Of a stretch of 64,000 nt of DNA, positions 7,275 through 16,244 are shown in pieces (position 1 is the stretch's first letter; each line of letters opens with the position of its first letter). A program made the translations under genes and the position numbers. This stretch comes from Candidatus Kapaibacterium sp. (GTDB lineage: Bacteria; Bacteroidota; Ignavibacteria; Kapaibacteriales; UBA2268). Location: the NCBI GenBank assembly GCA_023957315.1, contig JAMLHE010000001.1, positions 372,001 through 436,000 of the forward strand. The letters are read 5' to 3'. The notes under the pieces were generated by a model. The model saw nothing but the letters and a program-made list of their open reading frames with translations. It made no database searches and had not been told where the DNA came from.

Positions 7275-10200
7275 TTATTTATTTGCTCTTTTTATTATGA
7301 TTTTAATCATTTCATCAAGAATTTCTACATCGTCATATCCGTCAGTAACTGCATCAAAGCTGATACTATCGGCTAATGTCTCACCGAGAATATAATCCAT
7401 TTTCATTTCGACCGCTTTACGAATTTCATCGCTCGAGTTGTAGCCGATTATGATTCTATCAGTCACTTCAAAGCCACTGTCCTTTCGAATCTTTTGAATT
7501 TTGCTTACAAATTCGCGAGATAATCCTTCGAAAATCAATTCTTCGTCAAGAGTTGTATCAATCGCAACGGTAAGATTACTTTCCGATGCGACTAACCAAC
7601 CTTCAATATCTTGGCTGATGATTTCAACATCTTCAGTCACGATTTCAAAAGTTCCGGCTTCAGTTTGAATTGCAAGTTTGTTATTATGTTCCAATTCTTT
7701 GATTTCATCATCAGTCAAAGCCTTGATTGAATTTGCAACAAATTGAACTTGTTTGCCAAATTTCTTACCAATGACTTTGAAATTCGGTTTCGCCGATTTT
7801 TTGACGATACTTGTTTCCTCGGCTGAAACGTATTCTATAGCTTTAATATTGATTTCTTCTTTGATAATGCTCTCAACTGACTGAATATCTCGTCGTTGCT
7901 GAGGCGAATTCACCGGAATAAGAATCCTGCGTAATGGTTGACGTACTCTAATATTTGCTTTCTCGCGTAAGAATCTTGCAAGCGAAGTAATTATTTGAGC
8001 AGCATTCATTCTTGTTTCCAAGTCTGTTTCAATCAACTCTTCTTTTACTTCAGGCAAATCATTCAAATGCACCGAGATTGGGTCAGCATCAGCACGTAAT
8101 CTCAAGTACAAATACTCGCTAATGAACGGCGCTACAGGTGACATCAATTTTGCAATAGTCACCAGGACTTCACGCAAAGTTTGGTACGCTGCGATTTTAT
8201 CGGCATCTTTTTCGCCTTTCCAGAATCTGCGTCTATTGCGTCTGATGTACCAGTTTGATAATTCGTCAATAACAAAAGCTTGCAAGGCGCGGGGCGCTTT
8301 GGTCATTTCGTAATTGTCCATCAAAAAGCGATATTCTTTGACTAAAGTATTTAGACGCGAGATAATCCATCTGTCAATTTCCGGGCGTTCCTGCACTTCA
8401 ATGAAAGATTCGCTGCCGTCAAATTCATCAATATTCGAATAAAGTGCAAAAAAGGCATAAGTATTAGTCAAGGAGCGCAAGAAATCGGAAATCACAGTTT
8501 TGGCGATGTCTTCTTCGTTGAATTTTGTAGTTTTCCATGGTGGATTATTAGTGAACAAATACCATCTGACGGCATCGGCACCATAATTGTTCATCAGAAC
8601 AAACGGGTCAACGGTATTGCCGAGTCTTTTGGACATTTTGACGCCATTTTTATCCAATATCAATTCATTGACAACAATATTTTTGAATGCCGGTTTGTCG
8701 AATAATGCGACAGCAATATTATGCAAAGTATAGAACCAGCCTCTTGTTTGGTCAATTCCTTCGGCAATAAAATCGCCTGGGAAAATTTTGTCGAAAATAT
8801 CTTTATTTTCAAAAGGATAATGCAATTGGGCAAAAGGCATAGCACCTGAATCGAACCAAACATCAATCACTTCATGAACTCTGCGATATGTAGTGCCGTT
8901 CTTCTCGAAGACAACACTATCAACAAATGGGCGGTGCAAATCAATTTCTTGTCCGGATTGGTCTAAAGAAACACGCTTACCGTCAGGCATTTCGTATTTG
9001 CCTTCATTCAATTCGGCAATCGAACCAACTGCGAAATAATCGCTTTTGTCGTTTTCATTTACCCAAATCGGAAGTGGCGTTCCCCAGTATCTGTCTCGCG
9101 ACAGTGACCATTCTTTGACATCTTCAAGCCAATTTCCGAATCTTCCGCTGCCAATTTCGGGTGGTTGCCAATTGATTTCCTTGTTGCGGTCAACCATTTG
9201 CTGCTTGTATTCGGGCGATTTGATAAACCACGATTCACGAGCATAATACATAATCGGGTTGCCTGTCCGCCAGCAATGCGGATAGCTATGGACGTAATCA
9301 TTGGTCGAACGATAAATTTTATCGGCATATTTGAGTGCAATAATAATGTCCTTGTCAGAGCCTTCTTCAGTGTGTTCTTTATAAACAAAAGTCTTGATAG
9401 CTCTACCGGCAAATGGTCCCATATCTTCGGTAAAATGTCCGTTGGGAGTTACCGGTTGAGCAAAAGGCAATTTATGCGTTTTTGACATTTGATAGTCATC
9501 TTCACCAAATGCAGGAGCAAGGTGAACGATACCCGAACCGTCTTCGGTAGAAACAAAATCGCCCGGAAGCACGGTTAGTGCATTAGGAAATTCGCTTCTA
9601 TCAATATTGACATAAGGGAAAATTTGCTCATAAACAGTACCAATTAGCTCGGAGCCTTTGAATTCATCAAGAATTTCAACTTCCCCTTCTAATACATTTA
9701 ATCTGGCTTTGGCAAGAATCAACTCATCAACCAAAACATCTTCTTTTTGTTTGCGAATGTTACGCACATGAACGTAGTCAATGTCCTTGCCAACAGCAAG
9801 TGCCACGTTTGCGAGCAAAGTCCATGGAGTAGTCGTCCACACCATAATCTGTGCATTAGCAAGACTTGGTTTTGAGGCATTTACAATTTTCAATTTTAAA
9901 TAGCAATTCGGGTCTTGGACATCTTTATAGCCCAAGGATAGCTCATGCGAGCTAAGTGGAGTTTCGATTGTTGGGGATTGCGGCACAACTTTGAAACCGC
10001 GATAAATATATCCTTTTTCGTAGAATTGCTTTAAAGCCCACCACAAAGATTCGATATAGTTATTAGTGCAAGTGATGTATGCTTGGTCGAGGTCCACCCA
10101 ATATCCCATTCGTTTGGTGAGATAGCTCCAACCATCATCCATTTCGATATTTTTATAGACTAATGCTTTGCATTCTTTGTTGAATTTTTCGATTCCAAAT

Positions 10201-10529
10201 TTTTCAATATCAGATTTGTCTTTCAATCCTAATTCTTTTTCCATTGCAATTTCGACCGGTAGCCCATGAGTATCCCATCCGGCTTGACGTCGAACATAAA
10301 ATCCTTGCATAGTTTTGTAGCGGCAAATAGTATCTTTGATGGCGCGAGCGATTAGATGGTGCACACCGGGTTTGCCGTTCACCGTCGGAGGACCCTCGTA
10401 AAAGCTGTAGTAAGGGTTGGACTCCCGCCATTCCAGCGATTTGTCGAATATTTTATTGTCGTCCCAATATTTCAACACTTCTTCTTCGAGTTGAGGATAC
10501 GTGAACTTTTCAGGCAGTGCCTTATACAT
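7275..10529 (-). CDS. ileS: Isoleucine--tRNA ligase
   Basis: Class I aminoacyl-tRNA synthetase that charges tRNA-Ile and edits misacylated valine. The 1084-residue length fits the family. The HIGH-type motif appears as NGKPGVHH (about residue 51-58), followed by GWDTHGLPVE; the KMSKR loop (GVKMSKRLGNTVDP) is near residue 630. The editing domain (about residues 190-420) and the anticodon-binding domain after 690 are present. The GVHH variant and the C-terminal region without the zinc cysteines of the E. coli form suggest the eukaryote-like (IleS2) type, which is often mupirocin-insensitive; that is inference. It lies upstream of the DksA-like gene on the same strand. Confidence 0.97.
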   Translation of the reverse strand: MYKALPEKFTYPQLEEEVLKYWDDNKIFDKSLEWRESNPYYSFYEGPPTVNGKPGVHHLIARAIKDTICRYKTMQGFYVRRQAGWDTHGLPVEIAMEKELGLKDKSDIEKFGIEKFNKECKALVYKNIEMDDGWSYLTKRMGYWVDLDQAYITCTNNYIESLWWALKQFYEKGYIYRGFKVVPQSPTIETPLSSHELSLGYKDVQDPNCYLKLKIVNASKPSLANAQIMVWTTTPWTLLANVALAVGKDIDYVHVRNIRKQKEDVLVDELILAKARLNVLEGEVEILDEFKGSELIGTVYEQIFPYVNIDRSEFPNALTVLPGDFVSTEDGSGIVHLAPAFGEDDYQMSKTHKLPFAQPVTPNGHFTEDMGPFAGRAIKTFVYKEHTEEGSDKDIIIALKYADKIYRSTNDYVHSYPHCWRTGNPIMYYARESWFIKSPEYKQQMVDRNKEINWQPPEIGSGRFGNWLEDVKEWSLSRDRYWGTPLPIWVNENDKSDYFAVGSIAELNEGKYEMPDGKRVSLDQSGQEIDLHRPFVDSVVFEKNGTTYRRVHEVIDVWFDSGAMPFAQLHYPFENKDIFDKIFPGDFIAEGIDQTRGWFYTLHNIAVALFDKPAFKNIVVNELILDKNGVKMSKRLGNTVDPFVLMNNYGADAVRWYLFTNNPPWKTTKFNEEDIAKTVISDFLRSLTNTYAFFALYSNIDEFDGSESFIEVQERPEIDRWIISRLNTLVKEYRFLMDNYEMTKAPRALQAFVIDELSNWYIRRNRRRFWKGEKDADKIAAYQTLREVLVTIAKLMSPVAPFISEYLYLRLRADADPISVHLNDLPEVKEELIETDLETRMNAAQIITSLARFLREKANIRVRQPLRRILIPVNSPQQRRDIQSVESIIKEEINIKAIEYVSAEETSIVKKSAKPNFKVIGKKFGKQVQFVANSIKALTDDEIKELEHNNKLAIQTEAGTFEIVTEDVEIISQDIEGWLVASESNLTVAIDTTLDEELIFEGLSREFVSKIQKIRKDSGFEVTDRIIIGYNSSDEIRKAVEMKMDYILGETLADSISFDAVTDGYDDVEILDEMIKIIIKRANK

Positions 10530-10731
10530 ATCAATTCCAATGATTTTCTAAAAACAAAAAACAATCCCTTCGTAAGAAAGAATTAATTTCCCATATGACG
10601 CTAATCCAATCATAGTATTTTGCGACAAATGAGTAGATTAAATCAAAATATTCATTAAATTTACGAAACAAAGTTTTACAAAATTCGTAATACTATAAAT
10701 TAATGTTTCAAATTAACAAATTGGTGTAAAT

Positions 10732-13551
10732 ATGAGAAAACTAAAAGTTTTTATCTCCTCTCTTATTATGATTCTTGCGATAATCTCAGTTGCAAGTGCT
10801 CAAAAATCCGCTTCGGGCTACGCTCTCAATAGTCCAATCCCTATGAATCCTGCAGTTAAACAAGGTGTACTCGATAATGGCTTGACTTATTTTATAATGA
10901 ATAACAAAAAGCCTGAAAATCGTGCCGAACTTCAACTTGTCGTATTGGGAGGTTCACTCCAAGAAGATGACGACCAAAATGGATTGGCTCACTTCATAGA
11001 ACACATGTGTTTCAACGGAACTAAGAACTTTCCAAAAAATGATTTGATTAAATTTTTGGAATCAACAGGTGTTCGTTTTGGTGCAGATATCAATGCAAAC
11101 ACTGCTTACGACAGGACATACTACATGTTGACAATTCCATTGGACAAAGATGGGTTGTTGGACAAAGGCTTACTTGTACTCGAAGATTGGCTTTCTAACG
11201 TATCGTTCGACCCTGAAGAAATTGACAAAGAACGTGGTGTAGTAATCGAGGAATACAGAGTTAGAAATAATGCTCAAACTCGTACATTCCGCCAACACAT
11301 GCCGGCTCTTGCTTTTGGAACAAAATATCCGGCAAGAGACATCATTGGCGATACTACTATATTACGTAACGCTCCAAGAGAAGTATTCGTTCGTTACTAC
11401 AAAGATTGGTACCGCCCGAATTTGGCAGCAATTATTGCGGTTGGCGACTTCGATGTTGCTATGATGGAAAAGAAAATTATCCAAAATTTCAGCGACGTCA
11501 AAAATCCGGCTAATCCGCGCGTCAGAGAAGAAAACACGTTCCCGATTCATAGAGATACAAAAGTAAGTATTGCAGTTGACCCCGAAAATCAATTTTCTTC
11601 CATACAAATGATTTACAAACACCCTGAACGCCAACGCGGCACTTATGGTGAATACAAAGAAAACCTTATGGATGGTGTATTTACCAATGTGTTTACTGAA
11701 CGTATGCAAGAATATTCACGCAAACCCGACAGCAAACTTCTTTTTGGTATGGCAAGTCATTCTAGATTCCCATTGGGTAATATCAATGCAACTACAATAA
11801 TTGCTGTTCCTAAGAAAGAAAACTTTTTGTTAGGTTACGAAGAATTCCTAATCGAAGCATTCCGTGCATTCCGTAATGGAGTAACTAACTGAGAATTTGC
11901 AAGAGCAAAATCACAAATGTTGGCATCAATGGAATCAGCTTTGAACGAAAAGGACAAAACCGAATCAGCTGCGTTTGCCCGTGAATTATTCCGCCACTTC
12001 TACGAAGGCGAAAGTGTACCGGGAATCGAATTAGAAAACCAAATGACAAAAGACTTCTTAAATGCTATGAGTATCGAAGAATTGAATCAATATTATAAAA
12101 ACTACATTACCGATGAAGGGCTTGTAATAATGGCATCATTTTCCGGTAAAGATGAAGTTGTCCCAACAAAAGATGAATTATTGGCTGTATATAACAAAGT
12201 CAAAAACATGGATATCGCAGCTATGGAAGAAGACGACCTTAGCAAACCTTTGATGGCGAATATTCCCACAGCCGGCAAAATCACATCAACTAAAGAAATC
12301 AAAAACATGGGTGTCAAAGAGTACAAACTCTCGAATGGCGTTACAGTAATGGCTAAAAAGACAGATTTCAAAAATGACCAAATTATGATGCGTGCTTTCA
12401 GCACCGGCGGGACTTCTGTCGCTTCTGATGCTGATTTCAACTCTGCACAATTGACTTCCAGTATTATTGGCGAATCCGGCATTGGCGAATTCAACCAATC
12501 AACTTTAGAAAAAATGCTTTCAGGCAAACAAGTCAGCGTCAGCCCTGCAATCGGAGAATTGACTGAAGGATTTTACGGCGGATGTGTGCCACGCGATACT
12601 GAAACAATGTTCCAATTAATTCACCTATACTTCACTCAACCACGCAAAGACGAAGACGCATACAAATCATTCACAAGTCGTATGGGCGAATTCATTCGCA
12701 ACTCGCAATCAAACCCGAACAGCGTATTCAATGATTCGATTTCTGCTGTCATGGGCGGTTACCACAAACGTGCTATGCCAATGACTGAAGCTACTTTGAG
12801 CGATATTGATTTGGCAAAATCATATGAATTTTACAAACAAAGATTCTCGGATGCATCAGACTTCACATTCTTCTTTGTGGGTAACTATGACGAAGTAGAA
12901 CTCGAGGACTATATCAGAACTTACATTGCAAGCTTGCCGTCATCCGGAAAAGCCGACAAATGGAAAGATGTCGGAATCAAAGCACCAAAAGGTAGCTTCC
13001 GCAAGAACATCTACAAAGGAATCGAACCCAAGACATCAGTCAGACTGATTATCAACGGCGACTTTGATTACAATCGCAAGAATATTCATGCACTCACTTC
13101 GATGATGGAAATTTTGAGCGTCAGATTGAGAGAAGTTATTCGCGAAGACTTAGGCGGAGTTTACGGTATCGGAGCATTTCCACAAATCAATCAATACCCG
13201 AAACCGAGCTACAAAGTCAATATCGTTTTTGGCACTTCCATAGAACGTACTGAAGAGCTAATCACAGAAATCAAACGCGTCATCACTGATTTCAAAGAAG
13301 GCAAACTCGAAGAATCATACGTAGAAAATGCAAAAGAAATCATGAAACGCGAGCACGAAATCAGACTCAAAGACAACGGCTATTGGATGAATGTGCTTTA
13401 CAACTATACATTCAACAAAGAAGATTTCGACTACGTTGTGAACTACCAAAAATACGTTGACTCAATAACTTTGGCAGACGTCAAATCCGCAGCCAACAAA
13501 TATCTCGACATGAGCCAATGGAAAGAATTCATCCTCTATCCCGAAGATTAA
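10732..13551 (+). pseudogene. M16 zinc metallopeptidase, interrupted by in-frame TGA
   Basis: Two open frames (10732-11892 and 11917-13551) are in the same reading frame and together give a normal M16 (pitrilysin/PqqL-like) protein of about 939 residues. They are separated only by a TGA at 11890-11892, between GVTN and EFARAKSQML, a helix normally continuous in the family. The first part has a signal peptide ending ...SVASA, the inverted zinc motif HFIEH (residues 87-91) and the third ligand in ERGVVIEEY (E173/E174). The second part is the usual inactive homologous half. TGA serves as an ordinary stop elsewhere in this window, so genome-wide recoding is not supported. Either a nonsense mutation, a base-call error or local readthrough explains it. 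Confidence 0.85.
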
Positions 13552-13575
13552 TTCACGCAATTGATTCTACAAAAG

Positions 13576-13597
13576 AAAGCCCCGGAATAGGGGCTTT
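13576..13597 (+). terminator. Intrinsic terminator after M16 gene
   Basis: AAAGCCCC, loop GGAATA, GGGGCTTT followed by a run of ten T residues (13595-13604). It lies about 25 bases past the TAA of the M16 frame. A strong, canonical Rho-independent terminator. Confidence 0.9.
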
Positions 13598-13681
13598 TTT
13601 TTTTGATGTCAGGATTTAGGTACCATTTTGCTGAAGACGGAAGGAAGGGTTTGGGGTAAAGGTGGCAATAATGTTTGACAA

Positions 13682-16075
13682 TTAGTCATCAAATGCAAGT
13701 TTCGTTAGATGGTGATTTTCGTACATTAAGAAACTAGCGTAAGGTTTGATCATATTAGAAATAAAATCGTCAATTTCAATTGACTGAAGTTTATCATCAT
13801 CTTTTTTCATTTTTTGTAGAATACTAAATAAGAATAATGAATGTAGGTAAATTGAGAGGAAATATTTGTCTTTTGAATATTTAATATCTGATTCACTATT
13901 GATACGGTTTTTAGATAGAAAGCTCTTTAATGCGAACGAGTCCATGTTAACAATTATACCTTCAACCATAAATTCATCCTCATCTTTTGATGTAACTACT
14001 TTTACAATGTCGGATCCATTCCAATTTAAGTTTGGATCATTCCAAGCTATTCCTTTGCCATCAATTGGGTGTTCAAATGCTTTTTGTGGATTAGGAAGAT
14101 TGGGAAAGGTTTCTGTTTTTTTGGGCTCTTTTTGCTCTGGTTTACTTAGCTCATTGTCAACTTTGACTTGAAAAACACACTCTAGTTCATGACCTGGTGT
14201 TGAAAGAGTTGCACGTATTTCTACTTCATCTCCAACTTTTGCTTTTGCATTAGGTTTAATCAATAGCTTAATTGTCCCATCAACAGGACCTTCTCGGTTT
14301 ATTGTAAGGATATCAGTCGATTCATTAGGATTTGGATTAGGGGTTGGAGTAACAGGTTTCTCAGTTTGATTTCTTTTTTGCAATACTTCAATTGCAAATA
14401 TTCCTTTTTCTGAAGGTCTAAATAAGTAATCATTTTCAACATCAGTTTCGATTTCAATTTTTCCGTGATGATTTATTGGAACAGTTTTATAAGGTTTACC
14501 TTCTGTATTTTGTTTTAAGTTTATCTTAAAAATGGAAGGGAATCTATTTAGTTTTTTTTGTACCTGTTTTTTATCTGGATCGTTTTTAATTTTATGCCCT
14601 TGTTTTTCTAGGAAATATAGAGAGCCGTCTCTTCTTAACAAATTCAAAACATCTTTGTCAACCGGAAGTTTAGAAAGTAAATTTTCTACAAGTTCTTTAT
14701 CAGATTCCGTATCGTGTAATAAAGCGTTTTTCCTATCGTTATTTATTTGTTTGAGAGCAGTACTTTTTTTGAGAACATCAATAATTGCATCACGTAGTAT
14801 CTCGGTTTTAGGGCCTTGTTTCAAATGAGTTCTATTAGACATCAAAATGTCTTGTCTGATAGTTGTAGGTATTTTTGTACAATCAACGTGAATTAATGTA
14901 TGCTTTTTTAGTAAAGAAAAACCAAGGTCTTGTGAAATAAACGATTGACCTTCAAAACCGTGTACCTGCCCGTTGAGTGTAAAAATTAAAGATTTGTTTT
15001 TAATAAACTCCTTGTGCTCAACATTAGCTTTGAAGATAATAACTTCAATTGGAATGTCTCCTAATCCTTTTTCAAGTGGGATAGTAAATGAAATGGAGGT
15101 CTCAATTTGATCTCTACTGTCAATTGAAATCCTTGTTCGATTTCCTAATACGACCTTACTTGGAGTTTTTCCTGCATAATCTCTTTTTTCATAGACTGAT
15201 ACTGGCAAGGGTAAATGAAACATATATTGATTTAAATCACGCCACAAATCCAAAGTTATATCAGAACCTAAACCCTTAGGTAGCTGGTATGAATAAAGTT
15301 TAACAATACTACCATAATCAAATTTTCGATTATATAAACCTAAATCTAATTCATCAATTTTAAAAGAAGGTATTTGACTATTTGGACAAAAGTATTCGTA
15401 CCAAGAAGATTTTCCAAAATCAAATTCTTCGTCCTTTGATAATGGATGTCTTCTTACTATAGTAAATCCGAATTCTGAATCAATATTATCAAATTTTCCA
15501 AACCTCTTTGAACCAATTAATTGATACTTGTTGTTACCGCAGAATACAACAGCTCCGGTTGAGCCCATACAGTATTTCCCTTGCACAAAATGAATATCAA
15601 TTTTATTGTTTTTGTGTAGAGTTAAAAAGGTGCTTTCAAAATTTTCTGGAGTTTGCCCTTCGCCACAATCATAAATAATAATCGAAGGTTGAACTTTATC
15701 TCCAACAGCTAGAATTTGAATGTTTTCCGCAAGTTTTCTTCTTTCAGTTTGAGTTAATTCCCCAATTTCACCATCTTTTACATTATAAAACATTTCAACA
15801 GCTTTGCTCATAGTCCTTGGCGCTTCAGATGATTTTGGGTCAATTCCTTTTAGTTTGCATTCTTTTATCAATATTGCATCAATAGAATTTGTGATTTTCT
15901 CTATCAATGCTGGTACTGGATGATTTTGTTGACTTTCGAATGTGCCAAAGTTACCTTTGTTCTCGCCGTAAGGTCTCCAGTTTTTTGGATTCTGCATTAG
16001 TTGATCCGAGTCAATTATTTTTTGCAACTCCATTTCTGTATCTGATTTAAATAACATCCAAAATAATTTTTCCAT
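13682..16075 (-). CDS. Large GHKL (Hsp90-like) ATPase, orphan
   Basis: The 797-residue protein starts with a GHKL ATP-binding domain: the N box ALIEKITNSIDA (E59, N63, D66), the G1 box IIIYDCGEGQTP (D136, G138, G140) and the G2 region GKYCMGSTGAVVF (G166-G174). A transducer-like region follows to about residue 430. Residues 590-650 look like an Ig-like strand domain (VDGTIKLLIKPNAKAKVGDEVEIRATL), and the end is helical. No histidine-kinase H box, topoisomerase or nuclease motif was seen. The start at 16075 is chosen for a GGAA eight bases upstream; a later start at MELQKII is possible. It is flanked by a solo MITE end and has no partner gene. Possibly a genome-conflict or MORC/Hsp90-like ATPase; the function is unknown. 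Confidence 0.75.
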   Translation of the reverse strand: MEKLFWMLFKSDTEMELQKIIDSDQLMQNPKNWRPYGENKGNFGTFESQQNHPVPALIEKITNSIDAILIKECKLKGIDPKSSEAPRTMSKAVEMFYNVKDGEIGELTQTERRKLAENIQILAVGDKVQPSIIIYDCGEGQTPENFESTFLTLHKNNKIDIHFVQGKYCMGSTGAVVFCGNNKYQLIGSKRFGKFDNIDSEFGFTIVRRHPLSKDEEFDFGKSSWYEYFCPNSQIPSFKIDELDLGLYNRKFDYGSIVKLYSYQLPKGLGSDITLDLWRDLNQYMFHLPLPVSVYEKRDYAGKTPSKVVLGNRTRISIDSRDQIETSISFTIPLEKGLGDIPIEVIIFKANVEHKEFIKNKSLIFTLNGQVHGFEGQSFISQDLGFSLLKKHTLIHVDCTKIPTTIRQDILMSNRTHLKQGPKTEILRDAIIDVLKKSTALKQINNDRKNALLHDTESDKELVENLLSKLPVDKDVLNLLRRDGSLYFLEKQGHKIKNDPDKKQVQKKLNRFPSIFKINLKQNTEGKPYKTVPINHHGKIEIETDVENDYLFRPSEKGIFAIEVLQKRNQTEKPVTPTPNPNPNESTDILTINREGPVDGTIKLLIKPNAKAKVGDEVEIRATLSTPGHELECVFQVKVDNELSKPEQKEPKKTETFPNLPNPQKAFEHPIDGKGIAWNDPNLNWNGSDIVKVVTSKDEDEFMVEGIIVNMDSFALKSFLSKNRINSESDIKYSKDKYFLSIYLHSLFLFSILQKMKKDDDKLQSIEIDDFISNMIKPYASFLMYENHHLTKLAFDD

Positions 16076-16172
16076 AAATATAATTCCAAATTTGTAAGAT
16101 TTCACAAATATAACATTTTTCATGACAGGCTTTGTCATTTGATTAGATAAAAGATTCTTTTGTATATGAGTC

Positions 16173-16192
16173 TTTGTAACAACTGACCGGAC
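16173..16192. repeat. Solo end of the MITE-like family
   Basis: TTTGTAACAACTGACCGGAC is the right-end type of the elements at 5311-5410 and 60883-60983. No matching left end is seen within 110 bases to the left, so it is either a decayed copy or a single end left behind. It lies between the GHKL ATPase gene and the terminator of the E1 gene. Confidence 0.5.
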
Positions 16193-16213
16193 GACTGGGA
16201 CAACACAACAAAA

Positions 16214-16241
16214 AAAAGCTCCACATATTTGCGGAGCTTTT
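16214..16241 (-). terminator. Intrinsic terminator after E1 gene
   Basis: AAAAGCTCC and GGAGCTTTT pair around a ten-base loop; on the minus strand a T run follows. It lies directly after the stop codon of the fused dehydrogenase gene at 16245. Confidence 0.85.
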
Positions 16242-16244
16242 TGT

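Noticed and set aside
11890..11909. Selenocysteine insertion at the M16 TGA
   Set aside because: M16 proteases do not have a selenocysteine at this place, and the small stem after the codon is too weak and too close to count as a bacterial SECIS element. TGA is a normal stop in several nearby genes.
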